Shown piece by piece: positions 6,769 to 16,399 of a stretch of DNA of 64,000 nt. This DNA is from Niastella vici (GTDB lineage: Bacteria > Bacteroidota > Bacteroidia > Chitinophagales > Chitinophagaceae). The notes under the pieces are model-generated. The model was not told the DNA's origin, ran no database searches, and worked only from the letters and a program-made list of their open reading frames with translations. Each line of letters opens with the position of its first letter. Positions within the stretch are counted from its first letter, which is position 1. Position numbers and translations under genes: made by a program. The stretch covers positions 124,001 to 188,000 of the forward strand of contig NZ_LVYD01000041.1 of NCBI RefSeq assembly GCF_002077945.1. The letters run 5' to 3'.

Positions 6769-9700
6769 ATGGCTATTATTGGAAGATTTATTGGAGTCGA
6801 CAGGTATCAAGACCCTGCAATACGAGATTTAACTGGAGCAAGAAATGATGCATTGGCATTGTGGGCTCTCTTTAAGGATACTCTACCTATAGAGAGCAAA
6901 ATTCTTACTGGCTTGAATGCAACTATAAGTAATATTCAAAAAGCACTCGAAGAAGGGCTTATTAATGCAAGCAATAATGACACCGTCATAATATTTTATT
7001 CCGGTCATGGATCTCAGGATCATCGCATCACAGGATTCGATACAGAAGTTACAAAATTAGAATCCACGACACTTCCAATGAGTACTATTTCGGAGCTTTT
7101 CAAAAAGAGTAAGGCAAAAAATATTCTATGCATTTTAGATTGTTGTTTTAGCGGGGGTGCTGCTGCAAAGGTTTTAGAAGATGGTCCGATATCAAGAGAC
7201 ATAGGCAATCCACTTGAATTGTTAGGGGGACAAGGAAGAGTTATTTTAGCGGCATCGAATTTCGACCAACCTTCATATGAACTACCTACTACTGGGCATG
7301 GGGTTCTTACTAAAGCTATCATTGATATTCTACAAACATGGGAGCATGATACAGTCAATCTTATGACGGCTATGGATAGTATTATGGCCGCAGTCCGTCT
7401 TGAAGCTGCAAGGATTGGTGTACAACAAACTCCAGTATTACTTAATTATGTCACTGGTGGGTTAACGATTCCTCGATTAACCGCCGGGAAAGAATATTTT
7501 AAAGCCTTCCCACAGAGAAAAGGTGTGAAAATCACACACGAAATTGATGATTTAGTCCAATACAACTTACCGCCAGAATTACTTAAAGAATGGAAGGATT
7601 CTTATGTAAAAGGCCTAAACGACTTACAACTTGAAGCAATTAATGAGTTCAGAATTTTAGATGGTGATTCAGCTCTTGTGATCGCTCCAACAAGCTCAGG
7701 AAAAACTTTCGTTGGTGAATTAGCCAGTGCAAATGTTATTGGCCAGGGCAAAAAATCAGTATTTCTTTTCCCTTATAAGGCGCTAGTCAACGAAAAATAC
7801 GATCAATTCACTGATCTCTATCAAGACAAACTGGGGTATAGGGTCATTCGTTGCACAGGAGATTATTTAGATCAAAACAAGGAATTTATTCAAGGTAAAT
7901 ATGATATAGCTCTGTTTACTTATGAAATGTTTCTAAACTTAAGTATCTCAATTTCTACAACTTTAAATCAAATTGGGCTAGTAGTATTAGATGAAGCACA
8001 GTTTATAACTGATCCAACTAGAGGGATAACTATCGAGCTTCTTTTAACAAATTTAATAACAGCCCGCCAACGAGGTATTAACCCTCAATTAATTGTTTTA
8101 TCGGCTGTCATTGGAAATAGTAACTATTTTGAGGACTGGTTGGGTTGCAAGAAACTTTTGACTACTAAACGGCCGGTACCATTAATTGAAGGCGTAATGG
8201 GAAGAAATGGATACTTCAAATATCTCAATGAAAAAGGAGAAGTTGAAACAGAACAGCTCATACCGAGTTACCATATCGTTCAACGTACGCAAAAGCCGAG
8301 TCAACAGGACGTAATTGTACCCCTGGTAAAGAGTTTAGTGCAACAGGGTGAAAAGGTCATAATATTTCGTAATCAAAAGGGACCTGCCGAAGGTTGTGCT
8401 GCCTATCTTGCCGCAGATTTAGGCTTGCCAGGAGCCGAGGATGAATCTAAAAATCTTCCAAAACACAATTCATCGTCTACATCTTCTAAACTTAAACGAT
8501 GCTTTGCTGGAGGTACCGCATTTCATAATTCAAATCTAAGCAAAGAAGAACGTAAAATTGTAGAAAGAGCATTTCGTGATCCAAACAGTAAAATCCGAGC
8601 ACTAGCAGCAACTACAACTGTGGCAGCAGGAATAAATACACCAGCTAATACAGTAATCCTAGCTGAACAAGAATTTGTTGGCGATGATGGACGACCGTTT
8701 ACAATTGCTGAATATAAAAACATGGCAGGGCGTGCAGGTAGAGTTGGGTTTAATGAAAAGGGAAGAGCAATTATATTAGCAGATGGCAAATTTGATCCTA
8801 ACTTTTTGTTTAACAAGTATGTGTTAGGTACTCCAGAGCCTTTAGCCTCATCATTTGACACTGCAGATCTTGATACCTGGATAATTAAACTCTTGGTTCA
8901 AGTAAAGGATGTACATAAAGACAACCTTGTTAATCTTTTAGCTAATACATATGGAGGGTATGTAGCCAATAAAATTAATCCCGACTGGGAAAAGAATATG
9001 AGGCATGACATATCCGAACTCTTTCAAGAGATGCTCAGGTTAGGCATTTTAGAAGAGGAAAATGGAATAGTTCACCTTACTATATTAGGAAAAGCTTGCG
9101 GTGAATCTGTATTATCCTTTCGATCAGTGATGCGTTTAGTACAATTATTGAAAGATTATCACAAAGCAACAATTACTGCTGATGACTTAATGGCAATAGT
9201 TCAAGCACTACCAGAATCGGATGAATTACCAACTCCAATGTTTAGAAAAGGAACATCTGAATCTAAAAGAGTTCGAGAAGTAGCTCAACGATTTGGTCAT
9301 GAAATTATTCAATTATTACAACGCTTTGTAAACGGAGACGAATTCAAATATTATGCTCGTTGCAAAAGAGCTTCTATCTTATTTGATTGGACTAAAGGCA
9401 TTTCAACATCTGATATTGAGGATACGTTTAAATCTCCTAATCCTTATTTTGGGAATATTAGTTATAGTAATATAAGGGCTTTTGCAGACTTTACACGATT
9501 TCAGCTAAGGTCCGTACATAAAATAGCAACGATAATATTTCCAGGAGCAATGCTTGATGAGAAAACATTTGAGGATTTACTAAAAAGCTTAGAAACGGGT
9601 GTTCCTTCTGATTGTTTCGACCTTCTAATGCCATCTCTTGAAATGTCACGAGAAGAATACCTTGCGCTCTCTAATGCAGGAATTAAAACCAAAGAAGCAT

Positions 9701-9804
9701 TATACAATGCTCCTGGGGAACTTTTAAACAGTTTATTGGAAGTCAGCACCGTTGAAATGATACTCCATGATAAGGATGATTCGATAGAAAGAATTTCTGC
9801 ATAG
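6769..9804 (+). CDS. Caspase-like protease fused to a Ski2/Hel308-type helicase
   Basis: A 1,011-residue two-enzyme fusion. Residues about 1-235 are a peptidase C14/metacaspase-like domain with catalytic His80 (YSGHG) and Cys126 (DCCFSGG). Residues about 285-690 are a superfamily 2 helicase: APTSSGKT (306-313), LDEAQ (407-411), SAV motif III (445-447), TTVAAGINTPA (motif V) and GRAGRVG (654-660). The C-terminal third continues with a winged-helix-like segment and a helix-hairpin-helix-like motif (NAGIKTKEALYNAPGELL), as in Ski2/Hel308 proteins. All catalytic motifs look intact. Probable role is nucleic-acid-triggered proteolysis, for example in phage defence; this is inferred. It stands alone, divergent from the XRE operon. 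Confidence 0.88.
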   Translation: MAIIGRFIGVDRYQDPAIRDLTGARNDALALWALFKDTLPIESKILTGLNATISNIQKALEEGLINASNNDTVIIFYSGHGSQDHRITGFDTEVTKLESTTLPMSTISELFKKSKAKNILCILDCCFSGGAAAKVLEDGPISRDIGNPLELLGGQGRVILAASNFDQPSYELPTTGHGVLTKAIIDILQTWEHDTVNLMTAMDSIMAAVRLEAARIGVQQTPVLLNYVTGGLTIPRLTAGKEYFKAFPQRKGVKITHEIDDLVQYNLPPELLKEWKDSYVKGLNDLQLEAINEFRILDGDSALVIAPTSSGKTFVGELASANVIGQGKKSVFLFPYKALVNEKYDQFTDLYQDKLGYRVIRCTGDYLDQNKEFIQGKYDIALFTYEMFLNLSISISTTLNQIGLVVLDEAQFITDPTRGITIELLLTNLITARQRGINPQLIVLSAVIGNSNYFEDWLGCKKLLTTKRPVPLIEGVMGRNGYFKYLNEKGEVETEQLIPSYHIVQRTQKPSQQDVIVPLVKSLVQQGEKVIIFRNQKGPAEGCAAYLAADLGLPGAEDESKNLPKHNSSSTSSKLKRCFAGGTAFHNSNLSKEERKIVERAFRDPNSKIRALAATTTVAAGINTPANTVILAEQEFVGDDGRPFTIAEYKNMAGRAGRVGFNEKGRAIILADGKFDPNFLFNKYVLGTPEPLASSFDTADLDTWIIKLLVQVKDVHKDNLVNLLANTYGGYVANKINPDWEKNMRHDISELFQEMLRLGILEEENGIVHLTILGKACGESVLSFRSVMRLVQLLKDYHKATITADDLMAIVQALPESDELPTPMFRKGTSESKRVREVAQRFGHEIIQLLQRFVNGDEFKYYARCKRASILFDWTKGISTSDIEDTFKSPNPYFGNISYSNIRAFADFTRFQLRSVHKIATIIFPGAMLDEKTFEDLLKSLETGVPSDCFDLLMPSLEMSREEYLALSNAGIKTKEALYNAPGELLNSLLEVSTVEMILHDKDDSIERISA

Positions 9805-9995
9805 CATTGACCAGGGCAGTGAAAGAATTATAATGATAACAAGTAATTAATTTCAGTGAGAGCAAGCTTTGGGAAAGGAAATACGTTTTCCCACTCAATG
9901 GTTCGTAAGCTACCCTGCCAAGCGAGCAAGTAAGGGAAGTACTGATTGTGTTTGATCTATTTTGGGTAGTGTCAATTTGTTAGATTTAATAAAAC

Positions 9996-10024
9996 ACCCT
10001 CAGTCAGCAATGCTGACCGAGGGT
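9996..10024. terminator. Bidirectional terminator between convergent genes
   Basis: Fourteen-base arms (9996-10009 and 10011-10024) pair with one mismatch, ACCCTC...GAGGGT, flanked by A/T runs on both sides. It sits between the convergent helicase gene and the secreted-protein gene and can serve both. Confidence 0.75.
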
Positions 10025-10077
10025 ATAAAACATCTAATGATTGTTTGATTTCTTCTAAGTCTTACCTCATTATGTTA

Positions 10078-10917
10078 TTACTGCTTTATTTTGGTTTTTA
10101 TAGTGTAGTCAATTCTATAACAACCACTTCCCGCACTTTGGGTGCAGCCAATATAAGTTTCCTGTCCAGGCCTTATAATATAGTCCTGGCTACTAGTATA
10201 GTTTGGAGAAGCATATGTTGTAACCTCAATCGTTACTTTATAGGTGTCACTTGTGGTGTTGCTCAAATATTCTTTATTCCCCCCACCGAGGTTTGTGCAA
10301 CCGCACTGGTTGTTACTCAAGGTTAAATTTACAATTCCGCTCGATTGGGGATTCGCTTGGGAAGAGCTATTGGGTGTTGCTGGTGGTGGCGGTGGAGGCG
10401 GAGGTGTTACTGATGGTTGCGGACGAGGTGGAACTGCGCCGTTATTTAATGAATAGTACACTACCCTAATTTGCTTACTATGTGATTTTAATTCATCTAA
10501 AGTACCTGCCTGCAGATGTATTTGCCACTTTTCCGATCCAGATCCAAGTAAATTCATAATTACATCAGTGTGGCAAGGTCCTGTGCCATCTTTACAATGA
10601 ATAAATTTAATTAATTTACTATCTTCATTATATCCAATCTTTACACGCCAGTTTTCACCAGCATCGCTTTTGTAATCGAGAAAATCAGAAGATCGAGTTT
10701 CCCCCAGACTTCCATCTGCATTGATTTGTGAATGTTGAAAAACAAATTGAGGGATAGGGTTGTCTCCAACAAATGATTTCAAAACTGTTGCCTGCCATGG
10801 TGATCCGCCCCAGTGAATATATTTAATAATATTCTCTTGGGAGATAGCTGTTAGAGTGCAGAGCAATAAAATTCCAGAAAAAACTGTAGCTACCGACTTG
10901 GAAAATGTTTTTTTCAT
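10078..10917 (-). CDS. Secreted protein with a poly-proline linker, 279 aa
   Basis: The N-terminus (KKTFSKSVATVFSGILLLCTLTAISQ) is a Sec signal peptide. Residues about 28-160 form an unrecognised, probably beta-rich domain with one possible disulphide (CKDGTGPCH). A linker rich in Pro, with eight consecutive prolines, runs from about 161 to 190. A C-terminal domain of about 85 residues contains CGCTNLGGG and two further cysteines. It is probably exported and disulphide-bonded. Isolated gene; no function assigned. Confidence 0.75.
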   Translation of the reverse strand: MKKTFSKSVATVFSGILLLCTLTAISQENIIKYIHWGGSPWQATVLKSFVGDNPIPQFVFQHSQINADGSLGETRSSDFLDYKSDAGENWRVKIGYNEDSKLIKFIHCKDGTGPCHTDVIMNLLGSGSEKWQIHLQAGTLDELKSHSKQIRVVYYSLNNGAVPPRPQPSVTPPPPPPPPATPNSSSQANPQSSGIVNLTLSNNQCGCTNLGGGNKEYLSNTTSDTYKVTIEVTTYASPNYTSSQDYIIRPGQETYIGCTQSAGSGCYRIDYTIKTKIKQ

Positions 10918-11161
10918 TGTTTATTTTTTTAAGAATTTAAATCGCTTATAAAGTTATTATGCGCAATTGGTTAGAAAATATTTTCGTCCTTACTTTAATA
11001 CAATTCTTGATTTACGTCAATGTGTGATTTAACTTGGACCGATTGTGGTCAGCCCTACTTTTCTTAAATATGCCTTGTAGTGCTTGAGCATTTTCAATGT
11101 AGGAGGGGATTAATTAAGAGAGTTACTTCAAATAGGTATCGTTTTGTGTTAGAATCTGGCA

Positions 11162-11725
11162 ATGTCCAGAGTGGTGTACGTATTTATTGATGCTTCAAAT
11201 CTTTGGCAAGCTCAAAAGGTAAAGGGTAAACTTTTTGATTTTGAAAAACTAAAGAAATATCTTAAATCAAAATTTAATGCATCGGAATTGAAGGTGTTTT
11301 ACTATACTGCATATCCAGCCGAAGGAACAAGAGAGTATAGTCAGGACGGTAAACATAAATTCTTTACATATCTTAAAAAGGGACTTAATTTTGTTGTAAG
11401 GAAAAAGGAGTTAAAAAGAATTGTTATTCATAATGATGGGGTTGGAGATTCAATTCAAGAAAAAGGAAATATGGATGTCGAGATGACCATAGACGCACTT
11501 CATAACATTAAGAAATATGATACAGCAATTTTCTTTACAGGAGATTCAGATTTTTTAGCTTTAGTGGCGTATATTAAAAATACTGGTAAACAGGTCCATA
11601 TTTTCTCTTCAAAAAATAATATTTCCCAGGAATTAAGAACAGGGTCTAATGGGTACTGTGACATTTTAAATATCAAAGAAGATGTGTGGGGTAGAGACTT
11701 AAAACACAGAGAGGGAAAGCACTAA
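11162..11725 (+). CDS. NYN-domain (LabA/DUF88-like) putative ribonuclease
   Basis: A 187-residue protein with the NYN/PIN-like fold. Acidic sites are visible at VFIDASNLW (Asp10), GNMDVEMTIDAL and FFTGDSDFLALV, the usual positions of the metal-binding aspartates. It ends KQVHIFSSKNNISQELRT and a short basic tail. NYN proteins cleave RNA or act in regulation. It has no partner gene. Its position between the caspase-helicase and a recombinase suggests a stand-alone defence or toxin role, which is inference. Confidence 0.8.
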   Translation: MSRVVYVFIDASNLWQAQKVKGKLFDFEKLKKYLKSKFNASELKVFYYTAYPAEGTREYSQDGKHKFFTYLKKGLNFVVRKKELKRIVIHNDGVGDSIQEKGNMDVEMTIDALHNIKKYDTAIFFTGDSDFLALVAYIKNTGKQVHIFSSKNNISQELRTGSNGYCDILNIKEDVWGRDLKHREGKH

Positions 11726-11729
11726 AAAA

Positions 11730-11753
11730 GCAGCCCTCCTTTCGGAGGGCTGC
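11730..11753 (-). terminator. Terminator hairpin
   Basis: Perfect 10-bp arms GCAGCCCTCC (11730-11739) and GGAGGGCTGC (11744-11753) with a TTTC loop. On the minus strand it is followed by six T residues, so it best terminates leftward transcription from the recombinase; it may also stop the NYN transcript. Confidence 0.75.
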
Positions 11754-11857
11754 CCTTGGATGTAATACCCTTTAAGTTTATGGTAAACCTAAAGACTTCA
11801 AGAGTATAACATATTTAAAGCAGAATGGTCAAGAATGAACACAAATTTATTATTAAG

Positions 11858-13471
11858 TCAAGATTTATTTTTCAATTCATGCAATCTTAATAATTCCTCT
11901 TTCACTTCTTCCCAAAATATATCTTGATCTATGAAGGCATTATCACTGTAGTAGGCAAATTGTGACCCAAAGGGGGTGTTCGATCTAATGTCCGGTAGGT
12001 TCACTTTAAGGGCACTATTGCTGTCTAATAGCTTTTTAAGCTGAAAAATCTTACATAATTTAGGTGTTCGACAATTAATTCCATCGAATTCAACTCCGTA
12101 AGGAAAATAAAACCATTGAAGTAAAATTTTCCTTTTAATATCAGCCTTTTTCCAGGCTTTTGCCGGGTGTTCGACAAATTCACGGATAAAGTTTAAAGCC
12201 GCATCAAAATCTACCTGACTTTTCTGAGAACCAGGTATTATTTTCTCAATGTCGGATATTTGCTTTTCCAAAATATCAAGTTCTTGTTTTAAGATCGCAT
12301 CTGAAAGCGTACCAGCTAAATTTTTTTGAATAAGAGCATGTTGCTTTTCTTTATAACTTTCTATCTTGTTAGCATAAAGAAGTTGCTTTCTATTATTATT
12401 CTCCTCCTTCATAGTCAATTTTTCATGAATTTTTTTTGCAAGCACAACGAAATTGTTTTTGGAAAACCCAGATTCGTCCAACAATTTAAAAAACACTGCT
12501 TCAAGTTGATCTCTTTCGAAATTGTTTTTTGAAATGCGAAAAAAGTAATAGGGATATCTTTTTGTTTTTCCGCGTGACCATGCCCCTGTTAGTTTTAAAC
12601 CAGTTGGATGAAAGAAGAATCTTCGCAAAGGGAAATCAGGATTTTCAATCTTATATCCCGATTTACAAACCTTCCTTCCATCCAATACATTCTGAACCTT
12701 TGCAAATAACTCTTCAGAAATTAAAGGTTTAAATACCCCTTTCTGCCTTTCTCCTAATTCATTAATCCACCCTATATAAATTTCTTTTCGCAGCATCTCT
12801 GGGAAATGAGTTCGAATTGGAATTCTAATTGTTGGATTTGATGCATATTTTCTTTCTAAACATCGCCTCACTTGCTCTACAGGTAAAATATTTTCCGCAA
12901 CCAATTCAAAAGCCTCTTTTACAATAGGTGCAAACTTATTTGGCACTATGTTAGACTTGCCATTTATTATACCGTTGCTGTATCCATACGGCGCCTTCCA
13001 TACATATCGCCCCTCTTGGACTGCTTCTTTCATCCCGTTGGTACATCTTTCTCGCCTTACATCATTATCAAATTGGCCTACATTAGCAATGATGTATTCC
13101 ATGAATCTGCCAGCTGGATTATCCTCAAAATGTTCAGATGTTGACCTTATTTCGACACCGCTCTGTTTCAGCTTACTTTTAATGACAATATAATCTTCCA
13201 TTTGACGTGAAAGACGATCAATTTTATACACAATTACAGCAGTAATCTTTTCTTTTTTATTTGTACAAAAGGCAAGTAGCTTTTTTAGTTCAGTTCTGTC
13301 TGCTGTTTTTGCACTCTCACCAAGCTCAATAAACACCTGGCTAATTTCATAGCCATGCTTTAAAGAATACTCTTTACATATTTTTTCTTGTGTCTTTAAG
13401 CTGTTCCCTTCATCAACCTGTTCCTTCGTTGATACCCGGCAATAAATCACAGCTTTCTTCTTTTCCTCCAT
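11858..13471 (-). CDS. Large serine recombinase
   Basis: A 537-residue site-specific recombinase. The N-terminal resolvase domain (about 1-150) carries nucleophile Ser14 in YCRVST, and the family's VYKIDRLSRQMED. This is followed by the recombinase domain (about 160-270: APYGYSNGI, RKEIYIGWINE) and a C-terminal region with a coiled coil (about 350-430). Cysteine-pair zinc-ribbon motifs are not obvious. I start at the ATG at 13471 (MEEKKKAVIYCRVST); a frame upstream to 13501 is less likely. Such enzymes integrate and excise islands, so it may mobilise part of this region. Confidence 0.9.
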   Translation of the reverse strand: MEEKKKAVIYCRVSTKEQVDEGNSLKTQEKICKEYSLKHGYEISQVFIELGESAKTADRTELKKLLAFCTNKKEKITAVIVYKIDRLSRQMEDYIVIKSKLKQSGVEIRSTSEHFEDNPAGRFMEYIIANVGQFDNDVRRERCTNGMKEAVQEGRYVWKAPYGYSNGIINGKSNIVPNKFAPIVKEAFELVAENILPVEQVRRCLERKYASNPTIRIPIRTHFPEMLRKEIYIGWINELGERQKGVFKPLISEELFAKVQNVLDGRKVCKSGYKIENPDFPLRRFFFHPTGLKLTGAWSRGKTKRYPYYFFRISKNNFERDQLEAVFFKLLDESGFSKNNFVVLAKKIHEKLTMKEENNNRKQLLYANKIESYKEKQHALIQKNLAGTLSDAILKQELDILEKQISDIEKIIPGSQKSQVDFDAALNFIREFVEHPAKAWKKADIKRKILLQWFYFPYGVEFDGINCRTPKLCKIFQLKKLLDSNSALKVNLPDIRSNTPFGSQFAYYSDNAFIDQDIFWEEVKEELLRLHELKNKS

Positions 13472-13676
13472 GATAAGCTTCGGAATTGAGGAAAATATCA
13501 ACTAATATATTGGCTAAACAGTCGATAAGAATTTCCTCATTTTCCTCATTAGGATCTGGTAAACCTTCCAAAAAAGGAGGGTGCAAACCGCCTCTATTGC
13601 TACACAGAGACATGCACCCCCCTTTCTTAGAAATATTTTCGACTGCGATTTTATTATCTCTGTGTAGCTTTTTCAT
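13413..13676 (-). CDS. Small protein preceding the serine recombinase
   Basis: An 87-residue frame whose middle (LPDPNEENEEILIDCLANILVDIFLNSE) resembles the short acidic-helical proteins often encoded directly before serine recombinases in Bacteroidota mobile elements; this resemblance is from memory. It overlaps the recombinase start by 59 bp. The first 40 codons overlap two strong inverted repeats (13571-13668), so the true start may be the internal Met at about residue 22. Confidence 0.45.
   Translation of the reverse strand: MKKLHRDNKIAVENISKKGGCMSLCSNRGGLHPPFLEGLPDPNEENEEILIDCLANILVDIFLNSEAYHGGKEESCDLLPGINEGTG
13571..13668. repeat. Two interleaved inverted repeats (pseudoknot topology)
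   Basis: Pair A: 13570-13585 with 13613-13628, 14 of 16 positions paired around GGAGGGTGCA/TGCACCCCCC. Pair B: GCTACACAGAGA (13599-13610) with TCTCTGTGTAGC (13657-13668), a perfect 12-bp match. B's left arm lies inside A's loop and its right arm outside, the arrangement of an H-type pseudoknot in RNA. It lies just upstream of the recombinase on its coding strand. Confidence 0.6.
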
Positions 13677-13827
13677 AGTAACATAAAAATGATTGACTGT
13701 ACATATAGTAGTCTGACAGAAATAAAATTATATATATAGACATGAGTTTACCTCCTTTTAGTCATATGCCTATTTAGTCTGAGACTGCTCACTATTTTTC
13801 CTAAAGCTCCATGGATAGAATAGAAGC

Positions 13828-15147
13828 ATGGATAAAAGTGAAGGGGAGAAAGTCACATACATTGGAACAACAAACTACCAAAGCACTAAAATCAAGTTCG
13901 GAATTAAGCAGAAAGATCGTAGTGCTCATATATACTGCATTGGTAAAACAGGAAATGGTAAGAGCACGTTGCTATTGAACATGGCCATTACCGATATTCA
14001 AAATGGAAGCGGTGTTGGCATCATTGATCCGCATGGCGATATTGCCGAAAGCATTTTAGAATACATACCAGAAGAAAGAATCAAAGACGTCATTTATTTC
14101 AACGGATGTGATCTTGAATATCCAATAGCATTTAATCCGCTACTTAATGTCCAGGAAAATGACCGGCACCTGGTTGCATCTAGTTTAGTTAGTGCACTGA
14201 AGAAATCCTGGGCAGACTCATGGGGGCCTCGGCTTGAGCATATTCTCAGAAATTCACTTTTAACCCTATTGCATTATCCAGAGGCCAGTTTATTAGATAT
14301 ACAGCCACTACTAACTAATAGTGATTTCAGGAATAAAGTACTTGAATACGTTTCCGATATTAAGCTGCTAAACTTTTGGTATAAGGAATTTTACCCAATG
14401 CCGCCACAGCTTAAAGCAGAGGCAATTTCGCCAATCGTTAATAAGGTAGGGCTATTTCAGACACATCCGCTGATCCGGAATATTGTTAGTCAGCAGATTT
14501 CTTCCTTTTCAATTGCTGACATAATGAACCAGAAGAAGATATTTATTGCCAATCTTTCAAAGGGTGCACTGGGAGAAGACGGCACCCAACTTATAGGGAC
14601 ATTATTAGTTACTCAATTTCAAACAGCCTCATTGAGTAGGGTGCATTTACCGATCAATGAACGGCACCCCTTTCATTTATACATTGATGAGATGCACTCC
14701 TTTCTTACTTTATCGTTTGCTGATATTCTTTCAGAATCCCGCAAATACGGATTAACGCTTTTCCTAACTCATCAATATATTGACCAACTTCATGAGAAGA
14801 TCAGGAAAGCAATTTTGGGAAATGTGGGTACCCTTATTGCTTTTCGTCTTGGAGCCTCAGATGCTGCGATACTAGAACAGGAATTTTTGCCAGTATTCAC
14901 CAGTGAAGACCTGGTTGGACTTCCACGGTATTCAATATATATTAAGCTCCTAATTGATGGAACAACATCACAACCGTTCAGTGCAACGACATTGCCGCCG
15001 CAAACAGCAACAAATTTGCTAAAAGAAAAAGTCATTGAACATTCGTGTAGAAAATACGGAAGGGAACGAGTAATGGTGGAGAAAGGGATGCTTAATAGGT
15101 ATGAGAGGCCAGTTGATGATGGCAAGACCCTGGGCTTGTTTGATTAG
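13828..15147 (+). CDS. VirD4/TraG-type coupling ATPase
   Basis: A 439-residue FtsK/HerA-superfamily ATPase of the type IV secretion DNA-transfer class. Walker A is GKTGNGKST (residues 39-47), followed by GIIDPHGDIAESIL. Walker B is LYIDEMHSF (about 288), followed by ESRKYGLTLFLTHQYIDQL, the sensor/TraG-D C-terminal block. There is no N-terminal membrane segment, and no relaxase or other tra gene is in the window, so this is either an orphan remnant of a conjugative element or a HerA-like DNA pump used by another system. Confidence 0.85.
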   Translation: MDKSEGEKVTYIGTTNYQSTKIKFGIKQKDRSAHIYCIGKTGNGKSTLLLNMAITDIQNGSGVGIIDPHGDIAESILEYIPEERIKDVIYFNGCDLEYPIAFNPLLNVQENDRHLVASSLVSALKKSWADSWGPRLEHILRNSLLTLLHYPEASLLDIQPLLTNSDFRNKVLEYVSDIKLLNFWYKEFYPMPPQLKAEAISPIVNKVGLFQTHPLIRNIVSQQISSFSIADIMNQKKIFIANLSKGALGEDGTQLIGTLLVTQFQTASLSRVHLPINERHPFHLYIDEMHSFLTLSFADILSESRKYGLTLFLTHQYIDQLHEKIRKAILGNVGTLIAFRLGASDAAILEQEFLPVFTSEDLVGLPRYSIYIKLLIDGTTSQPFSATTLPPQTATNLLKEKVIEHSCRKYGRERVMVEKGMLNRYERPVDDGKTLGLFD

Positions 15148-15529
15148 AAAGCAGAGAAGTTAAACCGTTAAAACACCTTTTTTAAAGCAGAATATATGAT
15201 GGAATTTCATGCCGACTATGAGCAATAAAGACCCCTTAGCCTAAACTTGATTAGGGTATACCCCAGCCGCCAAGTAGAGTTTTAACATTGAATTTATTTG
15301 ATTTATTATCGCTTTTTTAAAAAATATATTAAATTTATATTACATTCACTATATCTTCCACACTTTTTATATCATACCAATGCAACTGGTATAAAAATAT
15401 TGAGCACATAAACAAGGGGCACTGGCGATTCGCTAGTAGACTGGCATTGAGTGTTTTGCTACTTCAAGGAAGGTAGTTTTTACATCATATGCAAATAAAA
15501 AGTATAATTTAGAACAACCCCTTAGCTCA
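15148..15529. other. AT-rich intergenic stretch
   Basis: No gene or clear terminator seen. CCCCTTAGC occurs twice (near 15232 and 15520). TATAATTTAG near 15504 is one base from the -7 consensus and could drive the membrane-protein genes that follow. Confidence 0.4.
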
Positions 15530-16003
15530 ATGATTATGAATAAATACTGGTGGAGAGCCTATAAAGATGTTTTAAGCTGTATGGGAAAGGCCATGTTATG
15601 GTTTTTACTAAATATGATATTTGTCTCGGCACCGTTTTGGATTATAGGTATCTTGACCGCTTTTGCATTTAATGAAAAGACAAAAGCTATAATAGATGAA
15701 GAATTTAGCAAATTATTAAAAGACTGCACGATATCGTTTGTCTTATGTGCAATCATTGGGGCAATAATGGTTGATTTTATTTTTTCAAAAGCTATAATAG
15801 GTAAAAAGCTGTCTTTTATAATTGCGTGGTTTACATTTCTACCGTTGCTAATTGTCACTATTCCCTATTCATTTTTAATGTGTGACAAGTCAAGTAACAA
15901 TGACTTTCATACATTAATGAGTTTTCAATTTGGAATGATAGGCTACACTTTTATTTATTGCACACTTGTTAAAACAATATTATTCAGAAGGGAGGTAAAA
16001 TAA
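15530..16003 (+). CDS. Four-helix integral membrane protein, 157 aa
   Basis: Four hydrophobic segments are visible at about residues 17-44, 67-88, 93-112 and 125-150. No enzymatic motif. Start is either the ATG at 15530 or the one at 15536. The stop overlaps the next start (TAATG), so the two genes are coupled. Function unknown. Confidence 0.6.
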   Translation: MIMNKYWWRAYKDVLSCMGKAMLWFLLNMIFVSAPFWIIGILTAFAFNEKTKAIIDEEFSKLLKDCTISFVLCAIIGAIMVDFIFSKAIIGKKLSFIIAWFTFLPLLIVTIPYSFLMCDKSSNNDFHTLMSFQFGMIGYTFIYCTLVKTILFRREVK

Positions 16004-16266
16004 TGAATAATTCTATTTGGGATGCCAGTTTTAAAATACTGATGATCGCCTTAGGCGCATTGATTTTATTTGGCGTAATAGTTATTCGGCGTTTGGTGAA
16101 AGAACGTATTGAACAATTGAAGAAGAAAGATAAAGAAGAACTAAGAGAAACACCAATAGAAACTTTGAGAGAAGATTTAAGGGGAGCATCAAGAGAAGAA
16201 TCAAGAGTAAATCGAGAGTTTGAGACTCAAAATTCTTCAAAAATAGAGGTGCTTCCGAATTATTAA
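16003..16266 (+). CDS. Small single-pass membrane protein with a charged tail, 87 aa
   Basis: One membrane helix (about residues 10-28, ILMIALGALILFGVIVI) is followed by a highly charged helical tail rich in Glu, Arg and Lys. It is coupled to the four-helix membrane protein upstream by a TAATG overlap, so the two may form a complex. A terminator follows at 16296. Confidence 0.6.
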   Translation: MNNSIWDASFKILMIALGALILFGVIVIRRLVKERIEQLKKKDKEELRETPIETLREDLRGASREESRVNREFETQNSSKIEVLPNY

Positions 16267-16295
16267 TTGCTATTACACCACCTACAACTTATAAA

Positions 16296-16321
16296 AGAAG
16301 GCATTTAAGCCTTCTTTTTTG
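16296..16321 (+). terminator. Rho-independent terminator
   Basis: Arms AGAAGGC (16296-16302) and GCCTTCT (16309-16315) followed by a T run to 16321; ends the two-gene membrane-protein transcript. Confidence 0.8.
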
Positions 16322-16399
16322 TTTTCTGTTTATTTGCCTTTTGTAGTGAAATTATATTTGTTCATTGAACATTTATTAAGGATGCCGACCTTAATAGCC

